Positions 23,270-35,176 of a stretch of 64,000 nucleotides of DNA are shown in pieces. Position numbers and translations under genes: made by a program. Source of the stretch: Coffea arabica (lineage: Eukaryota > Streptophyta > Magnoliopsida > Gentianales > Rubiaceae); contig NC_092312.1 of assembly GCF_036785885.1 (NCBI RefSeq), forward strand, positions 12,232,001-12,296,000. The letters are read 5' to 3'. Under the pieces are notes generated by a model. That model worked only from the letters and a program-made list of their open reading frames with translations, ran no database searches and was not told the origin of the DNA. How positions within the stretch are numbered: the stretch's first letter is position 1; each line of letters starts with the position of its first letter.

Positions 23270-24470
23270 AAAAAAAAAAAAAATACGTAATAATAATAAT
23301 TAAACCTTTTCCCTCTTTCTTTTTACGCCCCTTCTTTTTCCAATGTTCTATTGAAATATTCTATGGAAATCATTAACCAATAATCTTGTGCAATTTTTCC
23401 CATGACCAAAAAGCCTTTTTACGTGGGTCCTTTCCCTATTTTGTAGTTTCAACTTTCAAATATCAAGTATCAACTAATTTTTGGAATGGTCATGTTAGAA
23501 TGTATTTAATTTCAGGTTCAGACAGAATTTATAATTGTTATTATTATTATTATTGTTATAAAAGCAAGAGTTCTTCTACTTACAATCATTTTCACCTTTC
23601 AAAAAAAAATCTAGGTAATAAATTGTAATAATGCTTTGCTGTGTCTTTCAAAAAAAAAAAAAAAAGGGTACAATCCAAGTAGTACAAGATAAACTGTAAC
23701 ATGAATTCCATCTTGTAATATCGAAGTTTCCATAAATTGTATACAAATTCTTTTCAAAATGATTATGTACTTGAAGATAATGGGATTTCCTTAATTAACA
23801 CGTTTTACTCATAAATGAAATACTTTTGAAGATGACAGAGGTAAAATGGGATGGAATACTTCTAATACTGATAACACCATCTTACAATAAATGAAATAAA
23901 ATTATTAGTCTTATTAAAAGTGCATGGGGATGGGACCTTTTGGGATGACTTTCCAAAGCCAAGGATTTTATTGGTCGTAGAAAAGTTTCATTCTTCTGAT
24001 TTTTTGCTATGATATCCGTTGCATTCAAAAGAAATTGGCTTTTAAAGGATTGAATCAGATATTTATACTTGAAGATCCATCCTTCAAAGCAAACCACAAT
24101 AAATATTAGAAACTCTCATCCTTTTTACTTGGAAAATGTTCTGAATATGGCACAAAAAGTTTTAAAAATTAGGGAACTTTTAGGCAAATTTTCAAGGTTG
24201 TTACTATAATCTTTGCTACTATTATTTTCACATTTATGTTTAGATATATGGACAAATTTGTGATAAATCTCTACCATATCTATATCCTCTTGCTAATTAG
24301 CCGTTTAAGAAGATAATTATTAGTGTTAATTCCAGTCATGCTCTTATGCCCTCTAAAAAGAATTTCAATTTGTTCCTTAAAATCCAACAATGCATCTGCT
24401 GAGCACCTCTCGTGCTAGTTTTGCCAAAATAACTTCCAACATTACAATTGCCTCAGCCAAGCAAATACTT
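23270..24470. other. Spacer upstream of NFD6 copy C; no gene
   Basis: AT-rich with a few homopolymer runs and a short TTA repeat near 23540. No gene supported. Confidence 0.45.
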
Positions 24471-24760
24471 AGACCCTGTTTGATAACTAAGTTCAACACT
24501 TAAATTTAATATATTTAGATCTTAACATATTCAGATCTTTTGATAATGAAAAATTGAACATCTGAATTATTAAAATGACACTGAATTTTTTAGGCAAAAC
24601 TTGTTCTCAAAATTAAGTGATAAATTATTCACTTATTATTGAATGTGATATGCACTCAAATGTATTAGATTTAATATTTAACAATTCAATAATTTAATGG
24701 ATCCAGATTTCAGATTTCAAACTTCAATTTTCAGATTTCAATTTTATCAAACTCACCCTT
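24471..24760. mobile_element. hAT-like MITE, 'CCTGTTTGATAA' family, copy 1
   Basis: About 290 bp, roughly 80 percent alike to 31032-31312 by eye. One end reads CCTGTTTGATAAC and the other, inverted, GGGTGAGTTTGATAA. Internal shared stretches include TGTGATATGCACTCAAATGT and TTAATAATTTAATGG variants. No protein. Confidence 0.75.
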
Positions 24761-25454
24761 AAATCTTGTTTACTCAATCAGCCCTTTAATTATGAAATTT
24801 GGTCCAATCCACCCTTTCACAAAAAGACAGTGCTATGTTTAGCCCACTCTTTGTCAGAGCAATTCAAAGATTAGATACTGCCTTCCGTAAACTGGAATTT
24901 TAAGCCTTGAAACCAATAGTTATGTCAAACATCCGAAGGATCTTTAGTGTCCTTTATTATTAGATTTTTTTGTGTGTGCGCTTTGGTGTAACTAAAATTT
25001 CAATTATGCAACAATTATCTACTTGAGAATTTATAAGGTTTTTTTTAAAAAAAAAAAAAAAAAATCCTAAGGTACAGTCTTTTGAAGTATCTTTGTGCCC
25101 ATCTTTCCTCCTGACTTGACTGTTTCGAGCAGAGGAAAGTCCAACTAGAATTGCTTAGTGTTTTACAATATTCAAAATGGTGCCCATAGCTGAACTTGGC
25201 TAAATAATGATGCGTAATCCTTTATTTCTCTTACCTAAGTTGACTTGAAGAAACTTGAACTGGTCATGTATTCTGTTACCTAACTTGATACAAGAAACTT
25301 GAACTAGTCCTCAGGACAAAGCAGCAAGCAGCTGATTTGGAAAAATTTACAGAAGAACAATTACAAATGAGTCATCCAATAGGGAAGCAATCAAAGGTGT
25401 GTGACGATCATTTGGATCTCAAATATGGACCAAAAATAGATGTTTGGTCTCAAA

Positions 25455-26907
25455 TTAATGCCTTGAGGTGCTTTTACTTCGGCTCATCTTCTCTATGACA
25501 TTGTGTAATAACGGGACACAAAGCCCCTGAGATGTTTCCACCCCAGGATTTCTGGAGACCTCTGCATTTGATCTTCCACTAGATAAACTCCTATGCTGTC
25601 TGAAGTCATTTGTACTCGGGAACTGCAAACTTCCTCGGCTCGCAGGTTTTATTCCTATAAGCCGTCCCAGCGGCACACTCTGATCTTGGAAGAATGATGC
25701 TGTGGACTAGTGCATATTGAGAAAAAAAACAATACCAGCCAAGAAACTACAAAATGAGAAGGGGATACTCACACAATGAAAAAACAGTTGGGAAAGAGCT
25801 GGAAGCAATTTTTAGTGTACCTCAGTATCAAGATTGGAGGATGAAAATGAGGTGAAACTGGGACTGGGAGAGGGCATTTCTGAGGACAATTCGTTTGCTG
25901 GTGCTGCTTGTGCTGCTGCCTCAAAGTTGAGTGTGGCTCTAAGTCTCAGATTAATGTTACCTAGCCCAAGTGGCCATCCGTTTCTTGTCTCCATTACCTG
26001 AATAGGACTATTTATTGGCTTACATAGTCGCATACTAGGAGGTTCAATCGAATTAGTAACAAAAATTAACTTGTATAGAGGATAAAATCAACAGTCGCGA
26101 TGATGAGAAGGTCGTGGATTCCTTTGTACATCCGTTTATCAGGTGAATAATCGGTGTTACAAGCTTATTACTACATGTAAGTCTACCCAAACACCACATT
26201 TTCAACTGTTTCTGATCGATCGAATACACGTTCAATCATCCACAAAACAGGATGGTTGCAAATTGAATCAGTCAGTCCTGCAACTTTAATTGAAGGTAAG
26301 CATGTCTCGTACTAATGAAGCAGTGAGAAAACGGAATTTTCAACAAGATTCAAGCGATGGCACTAGGTATTTTTGCCTAGCAAATCGCCCAAGTCTTTAA
26401 CCAATGGTTAAGTAGTAGTAGTAGTAATGGTAAGATGGACCAATGCAAATGCACGGTTTTGAATTCCATCCAACTTTCTTTTGTCCTAAGTACCAAGATT
26501 TAAACGAAGCAGGTATATATGATGATACAGCATAGATTCCTCCAAGCCAAATATTCTCAAATTCATCTGTAATTCGAAATTCTGAGCCGGATTACTCAGA
26601 TTTTTCTCAAGTATCCAACTTATTCTCCACCTAATCCTTTGAACAGTAGAAGATGAACCACAATTACCAGATGATTTCAGAAGCAGAGACTATGTAATAC
26701 TTCTTAATTTCCAGCAAGTGCAAATAAAGCAGCAACATAGGGGAAAAAAAAGCTTTAACAACCAAAAAAGGTTCACAGCTTCAAATTCAAAGAACGAAAT
26801 ATATCTAGCGACAGCAAATTAACAATATCAATTAAATCCATGATGCTATCAGCAAACTAAACCATGATAAAGACTGGTTTGTAAATTGTAAGTACCTCGA
26901 CAACCAT
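25455..26907 (-). CDS. Plant-specific 'GWPLGL' protein of unknown function, 3 exons, intact
   Basis: Exons 26907-26896 (only MVVE), 25997-25821 and 25706-25455 give 146 residues, all joins in phase 0. Recognisable blocks are VMETRNGWPLGLGNINLRLR, a Ser/Phe-rich SPSFTSFSSSNLDTE, then across the splice STASFFQDQSVPLGRLIGIK. I recall an uncharacterised plant family with the same GWPLGL, DLDTEST.SFF and LG.LIG blocks, but know no function. No signal peptide or membrane segment is seen; the tail is Ser/Arg-rich. The acceptor of exon 3 was chosen because it restores DTE|STASFF. It is the outermost and only intact member of three copies in the array; the other two are dead. Confidence 0.86.
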
Positions 26908-27811
26908 GTTGCAGACCAGAAAGAAGCCTCTGTGCTGGGAGAAAGATGAGCAATGATGATGATCACAGAATCATCCCCTAAAAGGCAAAAGCAAAGAGGA
27001 AAGCTTGTTAGGTAAAGACCAGCAAATACGTTGAAAGAAGCTTTCTATCTACACACCCCTCACATTCTTCCTTGAAACAATTTATTAGGTAGTGCCACCA
27101 AAATTGATTAGTCCTTATGGTCCCACCTCAGAGTTTCAGTCTTTGTACCATAGCACTCTTCCTTGTACAGTTGCACCTCTCGTTTCTCGTTTGCTTTCCG
27201 AGCTGATAATTACGTGTATCCATGGAGGGCCCTTTTGGCTGCTTTAATCTACCGCCATTGTTCCAAGCGGTTGAAGGGTTTGAATTGAAGTTGCTTTCGG
27301 TTTGCCAATGTAAGGTGTTGAGTCTACTTACGAATTATTTGCAATTTGAAGCAATTAAGATTGAGGGGCCGATTCAACTGTCAGATAATTATGGTGATTG
27401 AAGAGCTGCACTTCAATTTGGTGGAATAAAACTACGGGGATGAAGTGATATAAGAAATAATTATGTGGGTTGCTGATTCATTGACACCATGCATGGTCGG
27501 TCACCTCTTTGTATCTTTTCGGTATACGGTTTTTTTTTTTTTTCTTTTTGGGGTATATAAGACAGTAGTACTTTTTTTTTTTTTCTCGGGTAAGAAAGAA
27601 TTTGGGTGATTCGACTTCGGCCGCCATCAAAGTCAAGGGCATGCTATGAACTATAAGTCACTAAGGAATTCTACAGCCCCTTTAGAGCAAAATTCACTAT
27701 TTGATATGAAATAATCGTAATAAATCCTTGGATTATTTCAAGAGTTAAAATCACGAAATGATATAGTAAAATATAAATGGATTAGAATCATGGGTATCAT
27801 ATCCAAAAAAA
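26908..27811. other. 5' flank of the GWPLGL gene; no other gene
   Basis: Contains the 5' UTR and promoter of the minus-strand GWPLGL gene. T-rich runs occur near 27530-27580. No other gene seen. Confidence 0.45.
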
Positions 27812-30699
27812 TAGGAATGTCAACGGGGTGAGGGTGGGATGGGGATCCTTTCCCCACCTCCCGCCCTGCAGCCTACTATTTCCCCCCGCTCCTATCCTAT
27901 CTTGCTGTCCACTAGTTCCCCCTCCCCCTTTCCATCCCCACCTCGTCATGCTTCTCTCACGGGGCACCTACGAGGGAGAAGCAAAAATTTTTTTTTTTAT
28001 AATTGATTGTAGTTAAATTTTAGCCAAAAATTAAGTACTTGAATATTAATATATCACCAAATCATTATCCACTATAATTTTATAATTGAAACTCATAAAA
28101 ATAATAAAATAAAAGTTATTTGAATACAATCCAACATGATGAAACAAATACAACTAAAGTAGTAAAGTTTTCACTTTTGAGACAAATATAATCATCAAAT
28201 CATTATTGTGTTTTTTTTTAAGAAAAAAAGTGTTAATGTGTTAGTTATAATTAGGAATTTAGTATAAATATATTAGTAAATTTAGCATAACTAATTAATA
28301 ATTTCTATTAGTAGACATGTACAATTATTAATATAATTGATAATATTAATTATATTATCTATACTAATATACATTATATAATACTTATAACTAATAATAA
28401 CTAGGGGTGGCACCCGCGCTTGGCGCGGGAGTTGTAACTTGTGCGGGGGATGTAGCTTGTAAACGGAAATTGCAATCAATAGTAATGTAATTGTAAGAAT
28501 TGCTATTGTATAGTTTGCCTACTCAATTAAGTCAACCATGTAGGTGATTATGCAATTGAAATTGTGGACTTATTATTGCATAGCAAATTAATCGTCATAT
28601 AGATGAAAAGAAAGAAAAAAAGAAAGGTTATTGTAATAAAAAAAGAAAGGTTAATCATTATAGCAACTATTGCAGATTGGATGGATATCTATAACATAAA
28701 TAAGTTGTGGTTATTGCTATAAGTCTACTTATAACACTGCTATCTTGAACAGCAAATGTACTAATGAGAAAACCTATTTGCTTTGTTCCTGTTGCTTCTT
28801 CTGAGGTTCTTTGGTAGCAAAGTTTAGATGTAGAGCCTATATGTAAAAGTAACATTTTGCTGTAACATAATCCTATACATGAATTTATATTTTCTGCTAA
28901 TTGTATTTGAATTTTGACAGATATGTTAACCTCTTTCATAGGTGGAAAATGTAGTAGCATGTTCCTTATGTTTCTACATATCATCCTTTCCTTCAAATAT
29001 TTTTACTTGTTCACTGTGTATTGTGTTTGCATTAATCACCACAGTTTGTAGTATTCAGTATATAATCTCCTTTTCGACATCCAACAATAATTGGATTACA
29101 CAGTTTTTTGTTAGTGGATTTTAGTAAGGTAACAAAGATGTCTATCAACTGTAATACTTTTTAATATCTGTAACTTATCATTCCTCATTGATGCAGATTT
29201 AATGGAAGAGGTAAGTCTATTTTGTTTTGATGCTTTGCGTTTATTGTAAGCATCTCGTTGCTTCTGTCGAACTTTTTCTTTATCTTCCACTGATAAGGCA
29301 GCGTACTTTTCTCTAGCCTTTTGATTGTGAGCTTGTCTTTTACAATTAAGTTTATCAGTAGTTTTTGATATCCATCCTAAGTGCTAACACAAATAGAATA
29401 AGCCTTTAAATTGTGACCATAGCTACTGCAATTCAATAAACACATAGCCATGCACATAATTTGGAAGAGAGGAAATAAGGCTAATTCCAAAGTCCAAATT
29501 GCAGTGGTCAGATGCAATTTGCCATGGTCATTAACACACAAAAGAGAAGAACACACAAATTAAAAGGCAGTTAAAATAATAGCAAGTCATGCACACCAAA
29601 ATAATGAGTTAATTGTAACTATTATTTGATATAATATGTCAAGGACAGAAATGCTGTTGGAAAGTACCTTGATGACAAAGTTTCTGTAGTACAGTTCTCT
29701 TGCTTCTTAATCTGCAAAACAGGGAAATTACATAATAAAGTTACAAATATAGTTGGCCTTTCTAAATGGAACGATGAATTCACTAGTTCATTTAGATATT
29801 TGATATGCACACATCTGGTATGTACATGGAAAAACACAGAGCAAAAACCTTGCCCATTTAGTTAAGCACCTCATACAACCACACTTTTTGTTAACAACCC
29901 CTATTATTGTTGTAGGTTCCCAAAAAAAAAAAACTGCTCAGCAAATGCTTCAAAAAATCAAGAGGATTTCCGTTTTAGTTCAGACATGCTTTCCAATAGG
30001 TCTCTCATCTTCCGTCCATTACTATTTCATTAAATAACCTATAATTGCTTACTATAATCATCCAACTCTTTACCGCTCAATCAATCGGTTTTGTGAAACT
30101 TTAGAAGAGACAAAGTCTGCAGTTAAACTTCCACTATCAAATAGATAATTAATCGTGTTGTAAATGCATTCATGTTAGACTAATCATGACTTGCTCAATT
30201 GGTTTTGTGTAACTGCATTCAACATAAATGCATGCAACGTAATCCCTCCAACTCTTTTTGCAAGCTCCATTAAAAGACCTCTTTGTCTTAACTGCAACAC
30301 TAACGGCCACTTTCAAGAGTAAAAGCTGGAACATCAGCCCACTAAGGGTAAGATAGGCAAAGTGCGCATCAATCTGCATATCATGCTGGTACTGAACCCT
30401 TACTTAGTTGTAAACTCCTGATGTATTGACTAACTTGCCCCTCAAAATATCAGATGAAAATCACCCAACAGTCAAATACCAACTCCTTTTTATATATATA
30501 TAGGATAATATTATAAGTTTGTAACTAATTAAATTTAATATATTATATATAATTTTATATATATGTTTAATTTTTTTTAATGGGTAGCAGGGCAAAGGAG
30601 GGGACAGGGATATACTCCCCCGTCCCCTATCCCATTTTTTAACAAGGGGAAAAATTCCCCTGCCCCACCCCAAGGCATTCACTCCAATTGTCATTCCTA
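27812..30699. mobile_element. hAT-like MITE of the 'TAGGRATG' family, split by a Helitron
   Basis: Ends are inverted: TAGGAATGTCAACGGGGTGA on the left and, inverted, TAGGAATGACAATTGGAGTG on the right, each followed by G/C-rich GGGGATCC- or GGGGCAGG-type sequence. Flanking 8-mers match at about 6 of 8 positions, a weak target duplication in an A-rich site. Without the Helitron (28401-30505) the element is about 783 bp, close to the related element at 40271-41068 (798 bp). Ends G/C-rich, centre A/T-rich, no protein. Confidence 0.68.
28401..30505 (-). mobile_element. Helitron, 2.1 kb, both termini recognisable
   Basis: On the minus strand it starts TCCTATATATATATAAAAAG (30505 downward) and ends with the hairpin CCCGCGCCAAGCGCGGG (28429-28413; 7-bp perfect stem, 3-nt loop), then TGCCACCCCTAG (ending 28401). 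A 5' TC, a 3' hairpin and CTAG, with insertion between A and T (A before TC, T after CTAG), are the Helitron signature. A short stretch near 29200-29350 on the minus strand reads AREKYAALSVEDKEKVRQKQ, like the basic repeats near the N-terminus of plant Helitron proteins. No Rep or helicase domain is left, so it is non-autonomous. Confidence 0.82.
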
Positions 30700-31031
30700 C
30701 CAAAAAGAATTGTAGCATTTTCCTAAATTACTTACAAAGTACTTTCATAATATCCATTAATATAATCCTCACATTTGTAACTGAATACAAACATAATCTT
30801 TACATTAGCAGCTGAATTCCATACACAACCTTTAATGAGAAAATTGTTCGTTCGTACCAATTCAACTAAGGCATGGGTAATACTAAGTACGCCTAAGGTC
30901 AATGAAGAGATAGGTGGGTCCATTGCCAAAATAAATTTGATTTATTAAGGGGCAAGACATGTCTGATAATCTTATTTTTCGGACGCCTAACTTGCACTAA
31001 ACTCTTTATGTTGTTGTCAAAAGCAAACTTA

Positions 31032-31312
31032 AGTCTTGTTTGATAACCCAATTCAGTACTTAAATTTAATGGATTCAGATCTTCACATATTCAAATCATT
31101 TGATAACAAAAAATTGAATACCTGAATTAATTAAGTGGTACTGAATTTCTTAAGTTAAACTTGCTTCTAAAATTAAATGATAAAATACTCACTTATCACT
31201 AAATGTGATATGCACTCAAATGTATTAGATTTAATACTTAACAATTTAATAATTTAATGGGTTCAGATTTCAGACTTCAATTTTCAAATTTTGATTTTGT
31301 CAAACACATCCT
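31032..31312. mobile_element. hAT-like MITE, 'CCTGTTTGATAA' family, copy 2
   Basis: Second copy of the element at 24471-24760, same orientation. Begins TCTTGTTTGATAACCC and ends TTTTGTCAAACACATCC. CTTARA-like sequence flanks both ends, but I do not claim a target duplication. Confidence 0.75.
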
Positions 31313-34075
31313 TAGAGAGATTAAAGGTCTCGGATTTGATTATTTTTTGTATGTACAACAAAACAAAACTATGGCAATCATATTAGTAATATCCAAAAAA
31401 GTACGCCGACAGTTAACTGTTCTGGACAACTGTCCAGCTACAATCCATGCAAAATTGGAGGACAACTGCCAGATAACATTCTGTCCAAAACTGGGAGAGC
31501 GACTGCGTAATTGCAGTATTGCAGTTGAATAGCTTGCCTGCTCCGTAGCGCACCAAAGCAATGGAGGTTCGGACTTCGGGGCACCATTGTACCAGCTTTC
31601 TAATCTCCTTCCTTTGATTAGGATAGCAATAAGAAAAGATAATGATAATCAGTGCTTCTATTTGATACCGTTTGTCATGCACTTGATTAGTGACGGACCG
31701 TATCCGACAATTGCTGTTGGATGCTATTCAGCAAGTTCATTTATAAAAATTTTTTTTTCTTTTTCTTATCCAAAAAAAAAAAAAAAAAGTGACAGCGATT
31801 TGGAGTACATCAATGCTGTATCCAATTAATCTATGATCTAACCACCATACATACATACATACTTCCCACACCAAAAAGAAAAAGGAAAAAAGATGGTGGG
31901 AGTCTTGGGGTGGATGACTTCAAATAAACGGTGGCATTTTGCAACCTCTTGAGACTCTATTTAGAGTCCATTTTGAGTTGCGGTCATTTATAAAGAAACA
32001 CTTTTAACATAACACAACTGTTTCTAACAAAAATGCTTTTAAATTATTAAAAATTGGACTCCTTAAATTGTGAAAAATTACTTATCAAACACTTTACAAG
32101 TACTTTTAGTGCTTGTAAGCGCTTTTTTTTTTTTTTTCTCTAAACATACCACCATAACTCCAAACAGGTCTTATTCCTCACCCCACCTCTTCTCTCCTTC
32201 TATGGAAAAAAAAATAATGTTGATTTATGATCAAGTGCATACATTCTACTTTGCCAGTGTGTGCATAATAATTTACCCGATGAAATAATAATAAAACTCT
32301 ATTCATGATAGAATTAGATCACATTTTTAACTCTGAATTGATATTAAAAAAAAAGTATAATCAAGTACGTTTTATAAGTTGTTTATTTTCCCCTTCTCTC
32401 CTGTTTATAAAATCTTTCAAAGTCATCGCCGTTATCAATACGTTTTCAAGTTCAAAATTTTCTCGGTGCAAATTTATGCTGATGCGGACATTCAATTTGA
32501 ATTTATACATTGTTGGTCATCATTAATAAAGAGTTCGTCGAGGAAATTGTCAACGCGCGCATGGCAAGTACGGTGGCAATTCTCTGTAGATTTCGTAAAA
32601 AGGCTAATTAAAAAGAATCAACAAAAAGTTTACTCTTGGTAAAATAAACTATACTTATTCGAAAAATATGATTTAAGGGATAAAGGTAAAACAATTTTTA
32701 AAATCAAAATCTAAAATAAAGTGAAATACTTTAAAAAAATCTAATACTACTATAAAAACTTTGAAGTGTGACACATTTATGAGTTGCACTTTTCACCTCC
32801 TTCCCCACGCACAAGCAATAAATACGATCATTTGACAGTTGCCGCAGCGGAAATGGCACAACCACGCATTGGACTCTTGTTCTGGTTGTTGGCGGACTCC
32901 CACCTACAACGTTTTTCTAAAATCAACTCCCTAGTTTCCTTTTCACCCAAAAAAAAAACAAAACACACCCCATATATTTATTGCCAATTCGACAAACCCA
33001 ACTGAAACGGCACTCTTACTCGACTTGTGACGGAAATTAACCGGTGCACTGATTGAGGGCCGCATTGATTCAAAATTTGCTGCAGATATCTTAAACAGCA
33101 AAATTGACCCCTTTTTGGAGGGCTCCGGTTGCATATTCTGATCGTAAAAGATTTAATCTCATGCTTCAAGGAGCTAATTATATATTTTGTATATCACCAA
33201 TGTAATCAAACTGTTGACTTTATGATTAGTTATCTCAATAGGGTGGATAAAATTATTTTTGAGTCAAAATTTTCCCCTCATCTTCTTAGAATTGTAGAGG
33301 GGAAAATAAGAGGGGAAAGTTGACGATGAGAGTGTAAATTCTTATTTTGTTATTAAAGCTTGCTAGTTCTCCAAAAAAAAAAAAAAAAAGAAAAGAAGAA
33401 AAAATAACTGGTGCAGTATCTCTAGTTTGAAAAAGTATGACTGCATCATTTTTGCACCACAAGGAAATCATACTTTTAGAGTCCTGGATTTTAATCCCCA
33501 TGTCTCCTCCTACTTCTTAAATTTCATCTTTTCAAAATTTGTTTTGAAAGATTACTTTAGAGGACTATAATTTTCAGCATATCTGTTTACTTATTTTCTC
33601 AGAACACGTTTCATTGAGTTCATTCTAAGGCTAGTATTATCACAAATATATAAACACAAACATGTACTTGTGAGTTAAAGTGCAACAAAACAATCAAATA
33701 CTTGTCGATCTTCCTTGCATGTTCATCAAACTTTATGCCCTCAAAGAATTAGTTTGTAGTCGATGAGATTACAAGGCTTTGGTTTAATAATATAATAATA
33801 ATACAATTAAACTTGAAACAATAGCAGTTAGAGAGATCCTGGAAATCGAGTTTTGTCTACTATACATGTTAGTGTTTGTCTTATTATTTGCGGGCTTGAT
33901 ATACTCTTGCATGTTGTAATACCATAATATTGGTCCAGCCATTTAGGGTTTGTCGTAGCATTATCAGAAAAAGAAAATGTTTGCAAGTGATTTCTTGGTT
34001 AGATAAATTTAGAGTTACCTTAGATTGGTTTTCCCAGAAAGAAGAAAAGATGGTAAAAAAAATTAATCCAACTGA
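31313..34075. other. Intergenic, no gene recognised
   Basis: Several short open frames but none resembles a known protein. Around 31400-31520 there are repeated short motifs such as GGACAACTG/CAGTTGTCC in both orientations, perhaps a worn repeat. Otherwise AT-rich with homopolymer runs. Confidence 0.4.
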
Positions 34076-34556
34076 TATCATATGGAGGTCGCTGCGTCTT
34101 TGAGAATTATCAGTCCAATTACTTGAAAGTATTCGTCATGTTTCAGAACGTAAAAACAAGACAACAAATAATGAAGGCAAATCTGTTTAAGCTCCAACAA
34201 AGGTGCCAATTTGCTATTTGTGACAATGGCCTCCTCATTCCTCAGTATATTGTATAATTTGTGATGGTGGTTAAGTGGTGCAATGTCTCGATTTGAATAA
34301 GCACGCTAACCCTTTTTTTTTTTTTTTTAAGATAGGAAATAAAAATCTAACAACAATCTCCTAAATTGTTATCACATGGAGACCGATTGCGTCTTTGAGA
34401 ATCATCAATCCAAGTATACTTCGCAAGGTATGAAAGTATTCTAAATAACTAATTTGACATTTCAAAGCTTAAAAACAAGACAATAAATACATGAAGGCAA
34501 GTTTGTGCAAACCTTCGACAAACATGCCAATTTGCAATTGGCTCCTCATTAATGTA
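34076..34556. repeat. Diverged tandem duplication (~295-bp period)
   Basis: 34076-34243 and 34371-34556 share GCGTCTTTGAGAATYATCA, AAAAACAAGACAAYAAATA and GCTCCTCATT-type blocks in the same order with about 20 percent difference by eye. The second copy ends about 260 bp before the LTR element. No coding sense seen. Confidence 0.65.
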
Positions 34557-34816
34557 AAACCCACCTGATACTTTTTCCTTCTTTGCTTTCTGTGTTTGTT
34601 TGGATAGGAGTTTATTTGGGTGATTTATTTGAAATAATTACTGTAACATTTTTTATGATGTGATGTACATGAGATAAAAATGTGATTGAAATTTGTGAAG
34701 TAAATTATTTTATTTCAAAACATTTCAACGCATTTTGGCTTTGGACCGTTGGTCTAAAAGTTCCGAGACTTGTGCATTAAGTGGTAGCATCAATTTCAAG
34801 CTGCAGCCAGTGGAAA

Positions 34817-35160
34817 TGTCAGCCCAGCAGATATGAAGACATTATTGGAACGGCACCGTTTAAGGAATTGGGGAAATTACTGGGTGGAACGGCACCGTTT
34901 AGGAGCTTAGGGCAATTACTTAGCCAAACGGCATCGTTTGGCCAATTGATCAGTTAGTTACGATTAGTTAGTTTCTGACAATAAATGGGACCCACAGCTT
35001 GTAACAGATTTAGTTATCAGAATTGAATTTGTCTCCTTTTTCTCTCTAATCTTTTTTTCTCTCTCGCTACTCTCTCTCTCTCTCTCCCTCTTTCCCAGAT
35101 TTCCTTTTCTTCTTTACTGATTCACTAACAATTCGCCACCATTGATTCAAGTCCCTGACA
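34817..35160 (+). repeat. Left LTR of the Ty3/Gypsy element
   Basis: 344 bp, TGTCAG...CTGACA. The first third holds three spaced copies of an ACGGCACCGTTT-like palindrome; the last third holds a CTCTCT-rich tract. Confidence 0.97.
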
Positions 35161-35162
35161 AA

Positions 35163-35176
35163 TTGGTACCAGAGCT
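35163..35176 (+). other. Primer-binding site of the Ty3/Gypsy element
   Basis: TTGGTACCAGAGCT, just after the left LTR, resembles the common plant site TTGGTATCAGAGCC used with initiator tRNA-Met. Confidence 0.85.

Noticed and set aside
31257-31682. Overlapping open frames on both strands
   Set aside because: Mutually antisense, short, no family resemblance; the region has repeated GGACAACTG-like words instead.
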